Source of the DNA: Mucilaginibacter flavus
GTDB taxonomy: Bacteria > Bacteroidota > Bacteroidia > Sphingobacteriales > Sphingobacteriaceae
DNA: 64,000 bases
Assembly: GCF_030409315.1 (NCBI RefSeq)
Contig: NZ_JAUFPS010000023.1
Span: 38,817 to 102,816, forward strand
Reading direction: 5' to 3'
Positions within the stretch are counted from its first letter, which is position 1; each line of letters begins with the position of its first letter. The position numbers were made by a program, and so were the translations under genes. The notes below the pieces were generated by a model, which did not search any database, had not been told where the DNA came from, and saw only the letters and a program-made list of their open reading frames with translations. Shown one piece after another: positions 1-9,370 of the stretch.

Positions 1-780
1 ACGATCAAGTACCCGCATGATTTTGCATCAGGTACCAATGTGTACCAGAAAATGCTGGGCCGAAACATCGTTTCACCAACTGTAAGTTTTCGGCAACTGA
101 AAAACGGAACGCAATTGGAGCTTGCCAATATCAATTACAATGATTGGTTTAGTAATAGTAGTGTACTACTGCCACAAACGGTTGACGAACAGGTACTGGC
201 TAACACCATAGAAACCCGGACAAAATTTAACAAATATGACACTTATGGTAATATCCTGGAACAACAGAAGGCAAACGGCCCCGTAATGGGTTATATGTGG
301 GGTTACTACAGCCAGTATCCTGTAGCCGAAGTCTCTAACGCCACGAGTAGTCAATTTTATTATGAAGGGTTTGAAGAAAACATAGGGCCAAATGTTTTGA
401 CGGGGACCGCACATACTGGAACACGATTCTACAACGGCACGTATACGGTGAGCTGGACGAAGCCCGACACCAGGGTATATATGATATCCTACTGGTATAA
501 AACAAGTAGCGGCGTATGGACCTACATGCCTGAAGCCACTTACAACGGCCCTACTCTTGCCCTGTCTGGTGGTAATGCCTATGATGATATCAGGATATAC
601 CCGGCAGATGCGCAGATGAGTACCTACACCTACGCCCCCTTAGTTGGTATGACAAGTATGACCGATGCGAAGGGCCAGACGACGTATTATGAGTATGACG
701 GTTTCCAGCGATTGATCAACATCAGAGACAAGGACGGAAACATAGTAAAGCATACGGATTACCATTACCAGGGGCAATAA
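1..780 (+). CDS. YD/RHS-repeat family protein, 3' fragment (5' end outside window)
   Basis: The reading frame is open from base 1, so the gene begins upstream of the window and only its last 259 codons are seen. The protein contains the YEYDGFQRL type of YD repeat near its end and closes with a short tail ending in HYQGQ. Bacteroidota often carry such a protein just before a DUF6443-type RHS protein, and that is the arrangement here, with a 31-base gap to the next gene. The likely role is a large secreted or surface beta-cage protein. The exact function is unknown. A GTG at position 40 could be read as a start, but the open upstream frame and the family resemblance argue against it. Confidence 0.8.
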   Translation, partial: TIKYPHDFASGTNVYQKMLGRNIVSPTVSFRQLKNGTQLELANINYNDWFSNSSVLLPQTVDEQVLANTIETRTKFNKYDTYGNILEQQKANGPVMGYMWGYYSQYPVAEVSNATSSQFYYEGFEENIGPNVLTGTAHTGTRFYNGTYTVSWTKPDTRVYMISYWYKTSSGVWTYMPEATYNGPTLALSGGNAYDDIRIYPADAQMSTYTYAPLVGMTSMTDAKGQTTYYEYDGFQRLINIRDKDGNIVKHTDYHYQGQ

Positions 781-811
781 TCAACCTATCAACCTTAAAA
801 CAAACATTTAT

Positions 812-3800
812 ATGGCCATTCACCATATCACCATAAATAACAGGCTACGGCAGTTAAGTTTGGCTTTAAGCCTGATGTTTTGTGCATTCAGCTTACAGGC
901 CCAAACCTACCTGCCGTCCCCGGCCTCGCTTACGGGAACGCCGACGGCCGGCTCCTATTACAATAACAGCAGGATCACTATAACGGCCCCGTTCAGCTTT
1001 ACGGCAGCAAGCGGGAGCAGCCTGATGTTGTATATTGTAAACCAAGACTGCGTACCGCTGGCCAGTCTGCCAGGCGCGGCGCAGAACTATATTGTCACGT
1101 CGGTACCCCGTGTCGGCGGGTTTCAGAACTCGGGACCTGCTGTGAATACGGGCGATTTTGCCAACCGTACTACCTGCGACCTGATGCAGACGGTACAGTA
1201 CTTTGACGGCCTGGGCCGGCCGTTGCAAACGGTTCAGGTAAAAGGCTCCACAGGGTTGAAAGACGTGGTGCAGCCGGTAGCCTATGACGCGTTTGGCCGC
1301 GAGGCTACCAAATACCTGTCTTATGCCTCGCCATCGGTAGATGGCAGCTATAAGTCCAATGCCATCAGCAGCGAGCTTGGCAGTTTTTATGGCAGCGGCA
1401 CAAGCGGCGCGCAGCAGAGTAACAACAGCGGCATAGTGGTTAACCCCTATCCGTATAGTGTTACCAACTTTGAGCCCTCTCCCCTGAACCGTGTAACAGA
1501 GCAGGGCGCGCCAGGTACCCCCTGGCAGCCGGTAGCCGGGAATACGACCGGGCATACCATGAAAATGGTTTATACCACCAATAACCTGGCCACCGATACG
1601 GCTTCCAACATGCGGGTGACGTTGTACAACGCCCCCATCAACAGCGACCAGAGCCATAGCCTAACGATAGGGAACAGTTCCGGAAACTATTACCTGGCCG
1701 GGCAGTTAACCGTAACCGTGAGTAAAGACGAGAACTGGAAAAGCGGCCGCGGCGGAACAATAGAAGAGTATAAAGATAAGGAAGGGCATGTGGTGCTGAA
1801 ACGGACGTTTAACTACATCCCGGCAGTGGGCAACACGCCCGCGTTGCTGCAAATGCTGAGCACGTATTATGTATACGACGACCTGGGTAACCTGGCCTAT
1901 GTACTGCCGCCGCTGAGCGCTGCCGATAACGGGATCACCACGGCCTCCAACCAAACGGTAATTGACAATATCTGTTACCAGTACCGTTATGACGAGCGCA
2001 ACCGGTTAAGCCGCAAGCGAATTCCGGGTAAGGATTGGGAGTATCTGGTATATAACCAGCTTGACCAGCCGGTACTGAGCCAGGATGCCAACCAACGCGT
2101 AAATAACCAGTGGACGGTGACCAAGTACGATGCCCTGGGCCGGGTGATCATGACGGGCTTATGGACGGATGCCTCGGCATCGTCGCAGGCCACATTGCAA
2201 GCCAATATCTATGCCGCAGTCCAATGGGATGTACGCAATACGGCAGATGTAACAACGGGCTATACCGTCAGCAGTTACCCGGCTATCAGCAGCTATTTGA
2301 ACATCAGTTACTATGACGATTACAGCTTCAGCAATATCACCGGGCTGCCACCGGCATTTAGCGGGGTGCCCACAGGAGCTAACGCGCAGCCTAAAGGGCT
2401 GCTTACCGGGAGTAAAACCAATGTGCTGGGCAGTACCAATATGCTGTGGGATGTAAGTTACTACGATGGGCTTGGCCGGAACATGCAAACCTATAAGCAG
2501 CACTACCTTGGGGGAACGGTTAACGTAAATAACTACGATGTCATCAATAATACCTATGACTTCACCAACGCGGTAACCGCTACCACCCGTAAACATTATA
2601 ACAGTACGAATACCACGGCCCCGGTATTAACGATAGCCAATACATATGTTTATGACCATATGGGCCGTAAAACGCAAACCTTCGAGCAGATTAACGGGGG
2701 GACAAACGTGTTGCTGAGCCAAACGGACTATAACGATATCGGTCAGCTGAAAACCAAGCACCTGCACAGCACGAACGGCGGCAGCACCTTTTTGCAGAAT
2801 ACGGACTACGCGTACAATGAGCGGGGCTGGCTAAGCATGCTCAACGATGTAAGCAAGGCACCGGCGCCGGATAAACTGTTCAGCATGTCGCTGAACTACA
2901 ATACGCCGGTAGCAGCCAACAATGGCAGCCCGCAGTATAACGGTAACATAGCCGAGCAGTTATACAATAAAGGTACGCTGGGACAAAAGTTTGTAACGTA
3001 CAATTACGACCAGCTGAATAGGTTGACGGCGGGTAACTCTCAGGAGGCATTCAGCGAGAACGGGATCAGTTATGATGCGAACGGCAATATCCAGGGCCTG
3101 ACGCGTTTCGGGCCGAATGCGGGAACATTGACTTATAACTATGGCGGGACGAATCGTTTGGCAAGCGTAAGCAGCAATAACGGGAGCGTGGCACGGAGCT
3201 ACGGTTATGATGGGAATGGTAACGCGACGAGCGACGGGCAGGGCAATACGATCACGTACAACCTGCTGAACCTGCCGGCAACGATTACCGCAAAAAACCT
3301 GAGTTATGTTTATACGGCATCGGGGGAAAAACTGCGTAAGATCGTTAACGGTACAGTAACGGAATATATCGGGGGAATCCAGTACACGGGCACGGGTATC
3401 GACTTTGTACAGACGGAAGAGGGTAGGGTACTGAACCCGACAAGTTCACCGAACTACGAGTATACGCTGACGGATCACCTGGGCAATAACCGTTTGGCGT
3501 TTGACCAGGTAACGGGCAAGGTAGGGGAGGATGATTATTATCCTTTCGGGCTGAATGTTCACCGTCAAATAAACTCGGGAAATCATTACCTTTACAATAA
3601 GAAGGAGTTGCAGGATGAACTGAACCAGTATGATTATGGTGCAAGGTTCTATGATCCGGTGATTGCAAGGTGGACGAGCGTTGATCCACTGGCGGAAAAA
3701 ATGAGAAGATGGAGTCTGTATAACTATGGTTTGAATAACCCTATTAGGTTCATTGATCCAGATGGAATGGAGCCACAGGATGGAGGTAATCCCCGGTCAA

Positions 3801-4318
3801 ATACCGTTGTGCTAAAGCCTGGCGGAGGCTACGAGACAAATTTTAATGTTCAAAAACATGCAGAAATACCCATACCTAGTGCCGACGAGGTAAGTAATGG
3901 GTTGGGAACATTAGGCACCGGCCTTACAACTGCTGGTTATATTACTGCACCGATTGGTGGAGCGGAACTTATACCAATTGGAGAGGGGATAAGCACAATC
4001 AGCACCGGAATTTCGGTAGTAAATGATGTTAAAGATCACAAATATATCAGTGCCGTAACAACAATCGCGTTAGATAAAGGCTTTGGAACGCTTGGTAAGC
4101 TGGTTGAGAACGGTAAAAACATATCGAAGACCGGGAAACTGATACTAGGCGGAACACTTTTTGCAACCGGGAAGGTCACAGATTTATTTGTGGATGCAAT
4201 TAAGACTGATATAGATCAAAAACAAAAAGTTAATCCTCCCCCTAAACTTGCAAATTCAGAACATAACAAAAAAGTTGAACAATACACACAGCAATATTTT
4301 AAGAAAAATAAAAAATAA
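812..4318 (+). CDS. RHS repeat-associated core protein with DUF6443-like N-terminus and variable C-terminal tip
   Basis: 1168 residues. A signal peptide covers about residues 1-30, ending in SLQAQ. The N-terminal part (about 90-300) has the DUF6443 style, including YFDGLGRPLQTV. Many YD repeats follow (about 350-900). The RHS core signature YDYGARFYDP lies at 940-949 and the core closes at DPDGM (982-986). Everything after about residue 987 is a 182-residue tip that differs in character: Gly- and Ile-rich hydrophobic stretches, then a Lys/Gln-rich end, with more AT-rich DNA. In known RHS polymorphic toxins the part after this signature is the exchangeable toxin. I do not recognise the tip's fold or activity; calling it a toxin is inference. 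Confidence 0.9.
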   Translation: MAIHHITINNRLRQLSLALSLMFCAFSLQAQTYLPSPASLTGTPTAGSYYNNSRITITAPFSFTAASGSSLMLYIVNQDCVPLASLPGAAQNYIVTSVPRVGGFQNSGPAVNTGDFANRTTCDLMQTVQYFDGLGRPLQTVQVKGSTGLKDVVQPVAYDAFGREATKYLSYASPSVDGSYKSNAISSELGSFYGSGTSGAQQSNNSGIVVNPYPYSVTNFEPSPLNRVTEQGAPGTPWQPVAGNTTGHTMKMVYTTNNLATDTASNMRVTLYNAPINSDQSHSLTIGNSSGNYYLAGQLTVTVSKDENWKSGRGGTIEEYKDKEGHVVLKRTFNYIPAVGNTPALLQMLSTYYVYDDLGNLAYVLPPLSAADNGITTASNQTVIDNICYQYRYDERNRLSRKRIPGKDWEYLVYNQLDQPVLSQDANQRVNNQWTVTKYDALGRVIMTGLWTDASASSQATLQANIYAAVQWDVRNTADVTTGYTVSSYPAISSYLNISYYDDYSFSNITGLPPAFSGVPTGANAQPKGLLTGSKTNVLGSTNMLWDVSYYDGLGRNMQTYKQHYLGGTVNVNNYDVINNTYDFTNAVTATTRKHYNSTNTTAPVLTIANTYVYDHMGRKTQTFEQINGGTNVLLSQTDYNDIGQLKTKHLHSTNGGSTFLQNTDYAYNERGWLSMLNDVSKAPAPDKLFSMSLNYNTPVAANNGSPQYNGNIAEQLYNKGTLGQKFVTYNYDQLNRLTAGNSQEAFSENGISYDANGNIQGLTRFGPNAGTLTYNYGGTNRLASVSSNNGSVARSYGYDGNGNATSDGQGNTITYNLLNLPATITAKNLSYVYTASGEKLRKIVNGTVTEYIGGIQYTGTGIDFVQTEEGRVLNPTSSPNYEYTLTDHLGNNRLAFDQVTGKVGEDDYYPFGLNVHRQINSGNHYLYNKKELQDELNQYDYGARFYDPVIARWTSVDPLAEKMRRWSLYNYGLNNPIRFIDPDGMEPQDGGNPRSNTVVLKPGGGYETNFNVQKHAEIPIPSADEVSNGLGTLGTGLTTAGYITAPIGGAELIPIGEGISTISTGISVVNDVKDHKYISAVTTIALDKGFGTLGKLVENGKNISKTGKLILGGTLFATGKVTDLFVDAIKTDIDQKQKVNPPPKLANSEHNKKVEQYTQQYFKKNKK

Positions 4319-4331
4319 CTTATTTCTAAAT

Positions 4332-4514
4332 ATGAATATAATATATATATTATCCGGAATCGCATTATCAATATACGGAATCTGGTTTTCAATAAAAAAG
4401 ATAATAAATATAATAGGCGGAAGAGAAAGTTTGTTAGGCTCAGACATAAAATTACTCGGTGTAGGCATAATAATGATAATATGTGGAATAATTATCATTA
4501 TGCAACATGTTTAA
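4332..4514 (+). CDS. Small two-helix membrane protein, candidate immunity protein
   Basis: 60 residues starting at the ATG 14 bases after the RHS stop codon. An upstream in-frame start inside the RHS gene exists, but it would add a non-hydrophobic tail overlapping the RHS end. Two hydrophobic segments (about 3-23 and 39-57) with a short polar loop predict a small inner-membrane protein. The DNA is very AT-rich, like the adjacent RHS tip and unlike the RHS core. Position directly after a polymorphic RHS toxin tip is where immunity genes sit, so immunity is the natural hypothesis. There is no sequence motif to prove it. Confidence 0.55.
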   Translation: MNIIYILSGIALSIYGIWFSIKKIINIIGGRESLLGSDIKLLGVGIIMIICGIIIIMQHV

Positions 4515-5531
4515 AAGTTATCTTATAGGGAATAAAACGCAGTTGTTTGTAGTCTTCCGCTGTTCGAATGTCTCTGACTTCGAACGGCTATGCTTGTAGT
4601 TTATAACTACTGTTGGATTAGATAAACGTAAAGTTGTAAAATAAACGAAGCCTGGCTCGCACCTTGTTGGTGTTCCCTCACCGCACGCTGTTGTGTGTTT
4701 TCACCAACAGCAGGTTCGTGATGTAAGATGCTGTAGCAAGGGTAAGAGTTACCCGGGGCAACCTTAACATCGGGTTTTTTGTGTAACGGAATTTCGCATT
4801 AGCGATTGCAGCGGATACCCGCCCTGAGCCAAAGGACTGTGGGCGTATGAGCGGAAAGCGCGACCCCACTTCTACCGGCGGGGAAATGCCATTGTCAAAA
4901 TAAAACTTTCGAGTGTTCCCCGCATATCCAATACGCCGGCTTCGTGATGCAGGATGCGGCAGCACGGGAAAGACCCAGCTGCCGCGAGTTTATAACTTTC
5001 CCGCTGTCCGTAGAGTTCGGCTATTCGAAAGTCTCCAACTTCGAACGCCTATGCCTGTAGTTTATAACTACAGCGATAAAGGTTGTTGGAATATTATATG
5101 ACCTCGGCTGGCACGCACGTGTGTTTCGTTCAATGAATAGGCAAAAACACCAGGATGTTTAAATGAATCCGGGTGTTTTGCTTACCTACAGATTAGCTTA
5201 AAGAAGAGAAACGGCTACCGGCCTGTGACCAAGGCCTTGTGTGGTATGAGTGAATAGCCTGACTGCAGCTTCTACCATCGTTGCCAATAGTTTGTAACTG
5301 GTGAGATCGCAATTTAGCTAAAATGCAAACCATGTTTTTTGTAATTTATTGATAATAAGATGACTGTAAAATGTGTTTTTTGAATTATGTTAAGTTATGT
5401 TAACCCAATTTCGAGTTGCAGGCATGCTTCTAAGCCGGCATTCAGAATACTCCCGCTGCCGCGAGGTTATAACTCCTGCCTTAGCGTAAAGCCGCTTTCT
5501 GTGTTAGCATGCTGGGTGTTCCCCCTGGTTT
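4515..5531. repeat. Intergenic block of degenerate long repeats, no gene
   Basis: About 1 kb without a convincing gene. It holds two diverged copies of a compound unit. The clearest part is 4562-4611 against 5022-5071, where 43 of 50 bases agree (core TTCGAACGCCTATGCCTGTA and a shared TTTATAACTAC). A second shared part, ending in a CTTCTACC motif, lies near 4795-4885 and 5195-5280. A third, GCTGCCGCGAG followed by TTATAACT, lies near 4979 and 5453. A hairpin AAAACACC/GGTGTTTT sits at 5144-5179. The short reading frames here follow the repeats and look accidental. Confidence 0.65.
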
Positions 5532-6683
5532 CTATTGAAAAGTATTACCCATCTGAAACATAGGCAGGTACATGGCAATCATAATAACCCCAACCAAAAA
5601 GCCCACTACGATAATAAAAAGCGGTTCCATAATGCTGCTCAAGGAAGCCGTCTGGTATTCTACCTCTTCGCCGTACTGTTCGGCGATTTTAGCAAAAAAA
5701 TAATCCAGTTTATTGGATTCCTCCCCAATTCGTACCAGTTGAATCATTTTGGATGGATAGATTTTGAATTGTTGCAGGCTCTGGTTAAGCGATTTACCAT
5801 TGAGGATATCATCTTCCACTTTTTGCAGAGACGATTCAATTGGATACCAGCCCACCATCTGCTTACTAAGCGAAATTGCCCTCAATAAGGGTACATGCGC
5901 GCCGGTAAGGAGCCGCATGGAGTTACAAAAACGGCCCAGGTAAATTTTCTTCACCAGGTTGCCTGCCACAGGTAGTTTTAATACCAACCCAGATGATACC
6001 TTGCGGTAGGTCTCCGTTTTGCGAACACGAAATAAGACCACAACAATGGCGGTGATCAAGATAAAAATCGGGAAAAAATATTTTTCCATCCCCTTGGAGA
6101 TGCTGATCACTAATTCGGTGATCCATGGAAGTTCGCCGCCGAAACGTTTTAAAACATCTGCGAACATGGGCACCACCACTTTGAGCATGAAGTATACTGC
6201 CCCAAAAGATGATAGCAGTACCATGCAGGGATAGGATAAGGTTGAAATGATTTTTCGCCGTTGTTTAATCCTGCCCTGGTAGTATTTTGCCAGATCTTGT
6301 AAAACTACAGCCAGCTGCCCGGTTTCTTCACCAATTTGTATACTGTATACTTCGTACAGCGAAAATTTGCCCGATTTTTCTAATGCTTTAGATAGGGCGA
6401 TCCCGTTGGTTAATACGTTTTTTTGAATTACCGTGAATAATTTGCGGTCATTTTCGTTTTCCTGCTCCGCGGTTACCAGTTCCAGGCTGGTTTTCAGGTT
6501 AATGCCGGCCAGTAGGAGCGAACTGAGCTCAAGATACAGGTACTCTTTTTTCTTATCGTTCAATTGACCGTTACCAAAGCTGATGTCCTGGTTTAAAAAT
6601 GCCAGCAGGCCGCCCTCCTTTTTAGGTTCGCTGCTTTTAGGCGCTTTCTTTTTTTTGTACTGGCTCAGGTCAATCGTTGGCAT
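5532..6683 (-). CDS. Type II secretion / type IV pilus inner-membrane platform protein, GspF/PilC family
   Basis: 383 residues when started at the ATG giving MPTIDLSQYKKKK, which overlaps the previous gene's stop by 14 bases; a start 30 bases earlier would overlap more. The protein has the duplicated GspF architecture: a cytoplasmic helical domain (about 50-165) with the GEETGQL motif, a membrane pair, a second helical domain with the matching GEESNKLD motif, and a C-terminal membrane helix with FIIVVGFLVG. GspF anchors the assembly ATPase to the membrane during pseudopilus growth. It is the last gene of a seven-gene minus-strand operon that contains two pseudopilin-like proteins. No GspE ATPase or GspD secretin is in the window. 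Confidence 0.92.
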   Translation of the reverse strand: MPTIDLSQYKKKKAPKSSEPKKEGGLLAFLNQDISFGNGQLNDKKKEYLYLELSSLLLAGINLKTSLELVTAEQENENDRKLFTVIQKNVLTNGIALSKALEKSGKFSLYEVYSIQIGEETGQLAVVLQDLAKYYQGRIKQRRKIISTLSYPCMVLLSSFGAVYFMLKVVVPMFADVLKRFGGELPWITELVISISKGMEKYFFPIFILITAIVVVLFRVRKTETYRKVSSGLVLKLPVAGNLVKKIYLGRFCNSMRLLTGAHVPLLRAISLSKQMVGWYPIESSLQKVEDDILNGKSLNQSLQQFKIYPSKMIQLVRIGEESNKLDYFFAKIAEQYGEEVEYQTASLSSIMEPLFIIVVGFLVGVIMIAMYLPMFQMGNTFQ

Positions 6684-7173
6684 CGGTATCTTGTTCAAAA
6701 AGGTTAACAGCACTATAGGGTTTATAATAACGGAGCGTTATTTTCTCGTTTTGAAAAAACAGATCAAGATCCAGTTCATCCACTCTGGCCGGTTGATCAC
6801 TCGTGAAATCCACCGCTTGCTGTTCAAATAACACTAATGTATGTTCCGTTTTAACTTTAAAGGTATCGGTAATCCCGTTAATTCGCACAATTTCATTCTT
6901 TTCAAGCAGGTAACGCGTGATATCCTTATCATTTTTTATAACGATACCCGAATCAGTCCTGGTAACCAGGTCGGCGCGGCGAAAATCCCGTTTCAATAGC
7001 AAGTCCAGTTGCGCAAGCCTTGCCGCCTCTTCGTTTTTATAAACAAATCCGTTATAGGAACGGCTCACAATAGTAAATGCCGTATAAACAATAGCAATCA
7101 GTATGGCCGAAACCAGCATAGCAATGGTAACTTCCATAATGGTAAAGGCAGGAAGCTTATGGTTTGGTTTCAT
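6670..7173 (-). CDS. Pseudopilin-like protein with prepilin N-terminal motif (PulJ-like)
   Basis: 167 residues. The N-terminus has a short basic leader, then A-FTIME and a hydrophobic helix of about 20 residues, which is the type IV prepilin signal with Ala instead of the usual Gly before the cleavage site; Glu at mature position 5 is present. The remainder is a small beta-rich globular domain without cysteines, in the size range of minor pseudopilins such as GspJ. The start overlaps the previous gene by 17 bases, and the stop overlaps gspF by 14, so translation is probably coupled. The specific subunit identity is inferred from position and size. Confidence 0.82.
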   Translation of the reverse strand: MKPNHKLPAFTIMEVTIAMLVSAILIAIVYTAFTIVSRSYNGFVYKNEEAARLAQLDLLLKRDFRRADLVTRTDSGIVIKNDKDITRYLLEKNEIVRINGITDTFKVKTEHTLVLFEQQAVDFTSDQPARVDELDLDLFFQNEKITLRYYKPYSAVNLFEQDTDAND

Positions 7174-7519
7174 TTTTATTGATCATTATTTCAGCAACTG
7201 TAGCAATCTCCTGCTGGTTATCGTCAAAGGCGGTCAAATGTAATTCTGTTAGCCCCGGCTCGTTTTCCACTTCTGTAGTTGTCGGGATAATTCTAAAGCC
7301 GTCCTGGTTAAAAGCCTCTTCCGGTAACTGGCGAGATTGCTCTGCCTGAAGCAGGATGCCTTGTAGTGTAGCCTGCGCGCGGATCTTTTTATCGGATAGC
7401 CCCTGGTTGGTGACGTTAGCAAATATCATCATAGCCATACCGAACACAACAACGATAATGACCATGGCAACTACAACCTCCATAATAGTGGCACCTTTTA
7501 GCATCCCAGGGTGCTTCAT
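7157..7519 (-). CDS. Pseudopilin-like protein with prepilin N-terminal motif
   Basis: 120 residues from the ATG at 7519, chosen because it makes a classic ATGA overlap with the preceding stop; a start 15 bases upstream is possible. The sequence GATIMEVVVAM followed by a hydrophobic helix resembles a prepilin signal, with Gly-Ala then Thr-Ile-Met-Glu. The globular part is short. Together with the next gene it would form the pseudopilus tip or shaft. Whether a prepilin peptidase accepts the unusual cleavage context is not known. Confidence 0.78.
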   Translation of the reverse strand: MKHPGMLKGATIMEVVVAMVIIVVVFGMAMMIFANVTNQGLSDKKIRAQATLQGILLQAEQSRQLPEEAFNQDGFRIIPTTTEVENEPGLTELHLTAFDDNQQEIATVAEIMINKNETKP

Positions 7520-8781
7520 TTTACTTCCAGCCATTGTAATATCTTTTTTTCGCCGGAGGCGACTGGCACCAGGTCGGTGGCCAGGTAATAATGGGAAAGG
7601 GCCCCGGCATCAATTTTAAGATTGATCAAATAATTTTCATACCTCGTATATTCGGTCTGGTACATGAACCGCGACGTAAAAACGCTGCCCGAAATGGTAA
7701 CGCTATCTTTGGTAGCTATATAGTGTTGTGCATACAGTTGCCCGTTTATTTTTGCGCCTTTAGCCAGGTTTATGGTAGCGGGTAACGCAGACGCCTCTTT
7801 TTCATATGTAAAAACGGTGCCGCTTACGTTTGCATTCTGGCCGATGTTGATCTGTGGAGGGAAGCCCACCAAAGGGGATTTATATCTCAGGATTCCTAAA
7901 CACGAGGGATAGTCCAGCCGGCAGTTTTTTTCCAGGCTAATTGAATCTGCCGCGAATAATTGGCAGGTGCCCCGGAAGCCGGTCTTAACCAGGATAGCTT
8001 TGGCAAACACCAGTATATTATTGAGTTTTGCTGTGCTGTCGATAGTTAGCAGTGTATCCGCGTAAATAATAATATTACCCGAAAAATGACCGCCTTTGAA
8101 TGCATCGGTGTTTTTACCAAGATTTAAAATATAAACAGGAGCCCGGAATGAGCGCGTTAATGAATCTATTTTTCGGTTGATATTGACCGAAGACCGATGC
8201 CCATTAAATAGCCGTTCCAAAATGCTCAGCCGTTCCTGGTTAAGCGCGGGCAACTTGCGTTGACTATCACGAATCTTTCCTACAATAAGTCTTTTGTCCC
8301 CTTCATAGGCCTTGTTATCTACATAAGCCGCTTTGGCACCGGCTTTGGGAAGAAATGCGTCTCCCCGTATCGAGGTTTTGCCGCTGAGGGAAAGGGAGCG
8401 ATCTTCATCGATCAGGTAAATAGCAGCCCATTTGGATGAATCGATACCATGAGCAATGGAAAATACTTTATATACAGTATCCTTTGTTTGAAATGCTTCA
8501 GCAACGCCGATATCATAAATGCCCCAGTGCGTCGTTTTAAGGCTAACTGAATCTTGATCGTTATGGAATAAGCAGACCGTTTTACCTTGAAGATAGCTGG
8601 TATCCCGGGTCTGTAACAGGATATGCAATCCTGAAGACAGGTTGTTTTGCAAACGATCGAACCTGGCTTTTAGAAGATACTGACCGCGGAAGAAATATGC
8701 AGCCAGAATCAGGGATGAGCAAACCAATGCGATAACCAGCGCGATGATGATGACAATATATAATGCCGATCCTTTAAGCAT
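7516..8781 (-). CDS. PilX-like membrane-anchored protein of the pilus-like operon
   Basis: 421 residues. The N-terminus (KGSALYIVIIIALVIALV) is a hydrophobic helix preceded by a Lys-Gly-Ser-Ala stretch, resembling PilX-type minor pilins that lack a strict FTLIE motif. The remaining ~380 residues are extracytoplasmic. The middle (about 205-330) contains alternating short beta segments such as GNIIIYADTLLTID that could form a solenoid of the bactofilin or beta-helix kind. I do not recognise a named family. It overlaps the gene before it by 8 bases and the gene after it by 4, so it is firmly part of the operon. Confidence 0.7.
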   Translation of the reverse strand: MLKGSALYIVIIIALVIALVCSSLILAAYFFRGQYLLKARFDRLQNNLSSGLHILLQTRDTSYLQGKTVCLFHNDQDSVSLKTTHWGIYDIGVAEAFQTKDTVYKVFSIAHGIDSSKWAAIYLIDEDRSLSLSGKTSIRGDAFLPKAGAKAAYVDNKAYEGDKRLIVGKIRDSQRKLPALNQERLSILERLFNGHRSSVNINRKIDSLTRSFRAPVYILNLGKNTDAFKGGHFSGNIIIYADTLLTIDSTAKLNNILVFAKAILVKTGFRGTCQLFAADSISLEKNCRLDYPSCLGILRYKSPLVGFPPQINIGQNANVSGTVFTYEKEASALPATINLAKGAKINGQLYAQHYIATKDSVTISGSVFTSRFMYQTEYTRYENYLINLKIDAGALSHYYLATDLVPVASGEKKILQWLEVK

Positions 8782-9370
8782 GTGCTTTTGCGGCCTTGGT
8801 TTTCTTTTTAAAAATATTAATCTTGTTCAAAATAGAACGAGGTTTTCCTTCCAACGCTTTTCCGTGATCGTAATACAGCGTTTGGGTAGAATCAGGACCG
8901 ATGTAAAGAATGACCGGTCCATCTAACCGATCGTCATGATATGTCCCCGTTTGTTTGAGACTGCCGTCTATATTATAAAATCTGAAAGGACCGGAACGTT
9001 TTCCTTTGTGCCAGTTAACAACCTGCACCAGTGTGCCACGCTTATTCCAGTCTTTCCAGGTGCCCTCCTTCAATCCGGCTGTAAAGGCTCCCTGCGTTCT
9101 CAGGTTATTGTCCAGGTATGATTCCGAGTAATTACCGTTTAGCAGCTGGCCGCTAAAGCCACCCTGCAAGTTATGTATTTTGTTGGCTGCGTACCAGTAA
9201 TAGGTAAGGGTATAATTTGCCTCTGGTATTGAACTGACAGGAATGATCTCTGCAAGTATAGTACGGTCGGTATCCGTTATCCGTATTTTATGCAGCCCGT
9301 AATCTGGTATTTTTTGACCGAATGAGCAATGGTATACACAAATCAGAATTATAGTATAAATGAATTTCAT
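8774..9370 (-). CDS. Secreted MORN-variant repeat protein
   Basis: 198 residues with a signal peptide (about 1-18, ending CSFGQ). From about residue 75 there are repeats of the type GxxxGxWKDWNKxGxL and GPFRFYNIDGSLKQTG, spaced about 23 residues, which is the MORN-2 (YwqK-like) pattern. The C-terminal end is Lys-rich. Such proteins usually act as small beta-sheet scaffolds. It lies inside the pilus-like operon, one base after the GspC-like gene. The role in the machine is unknown. Confidence 0.72.
   Translation of the reverse strand: MKFIYTIILICVYHCSFGQKIPDYGLHKIRITDTDRTILAEIIPVSSIPEANYTLTYYWYAANKIHNLQGGFSGQLLNGNYSESYLDNNLRTQGAFTAGLKEGTWKDWNKRGTLVQVVNWHKGKRSGPFRFYNIDGSLKQTGTYHDDRLDGPVILYIGPDSTQTLYYDHGKALEGKPRSILNKINIFKKKTKAAKAHA

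Noticed and set aside
40..780. GTG at 40 as gene start
   Set aside because: The frame is open to base 1 with family-like sequence upstream, so the gene is cut by the window edge.
893..1657. 254-codon minus-strand frame inside the RHS gene
   Set aside because: It lies wholly opposite a well-supported RHS gene, has a strange Arg/Gly/His-rich composition and no start context. Shadow of GC-rich repeats.
4678..5101. Short frames in the repeat block
   Set aside because: They follow the repeats in both orientations and have odd composition; no start signal.
4515..5531. CRISPR array
   Set aside because: Repeats are long, diverged and not evenly spaced, and no cas gene is near.
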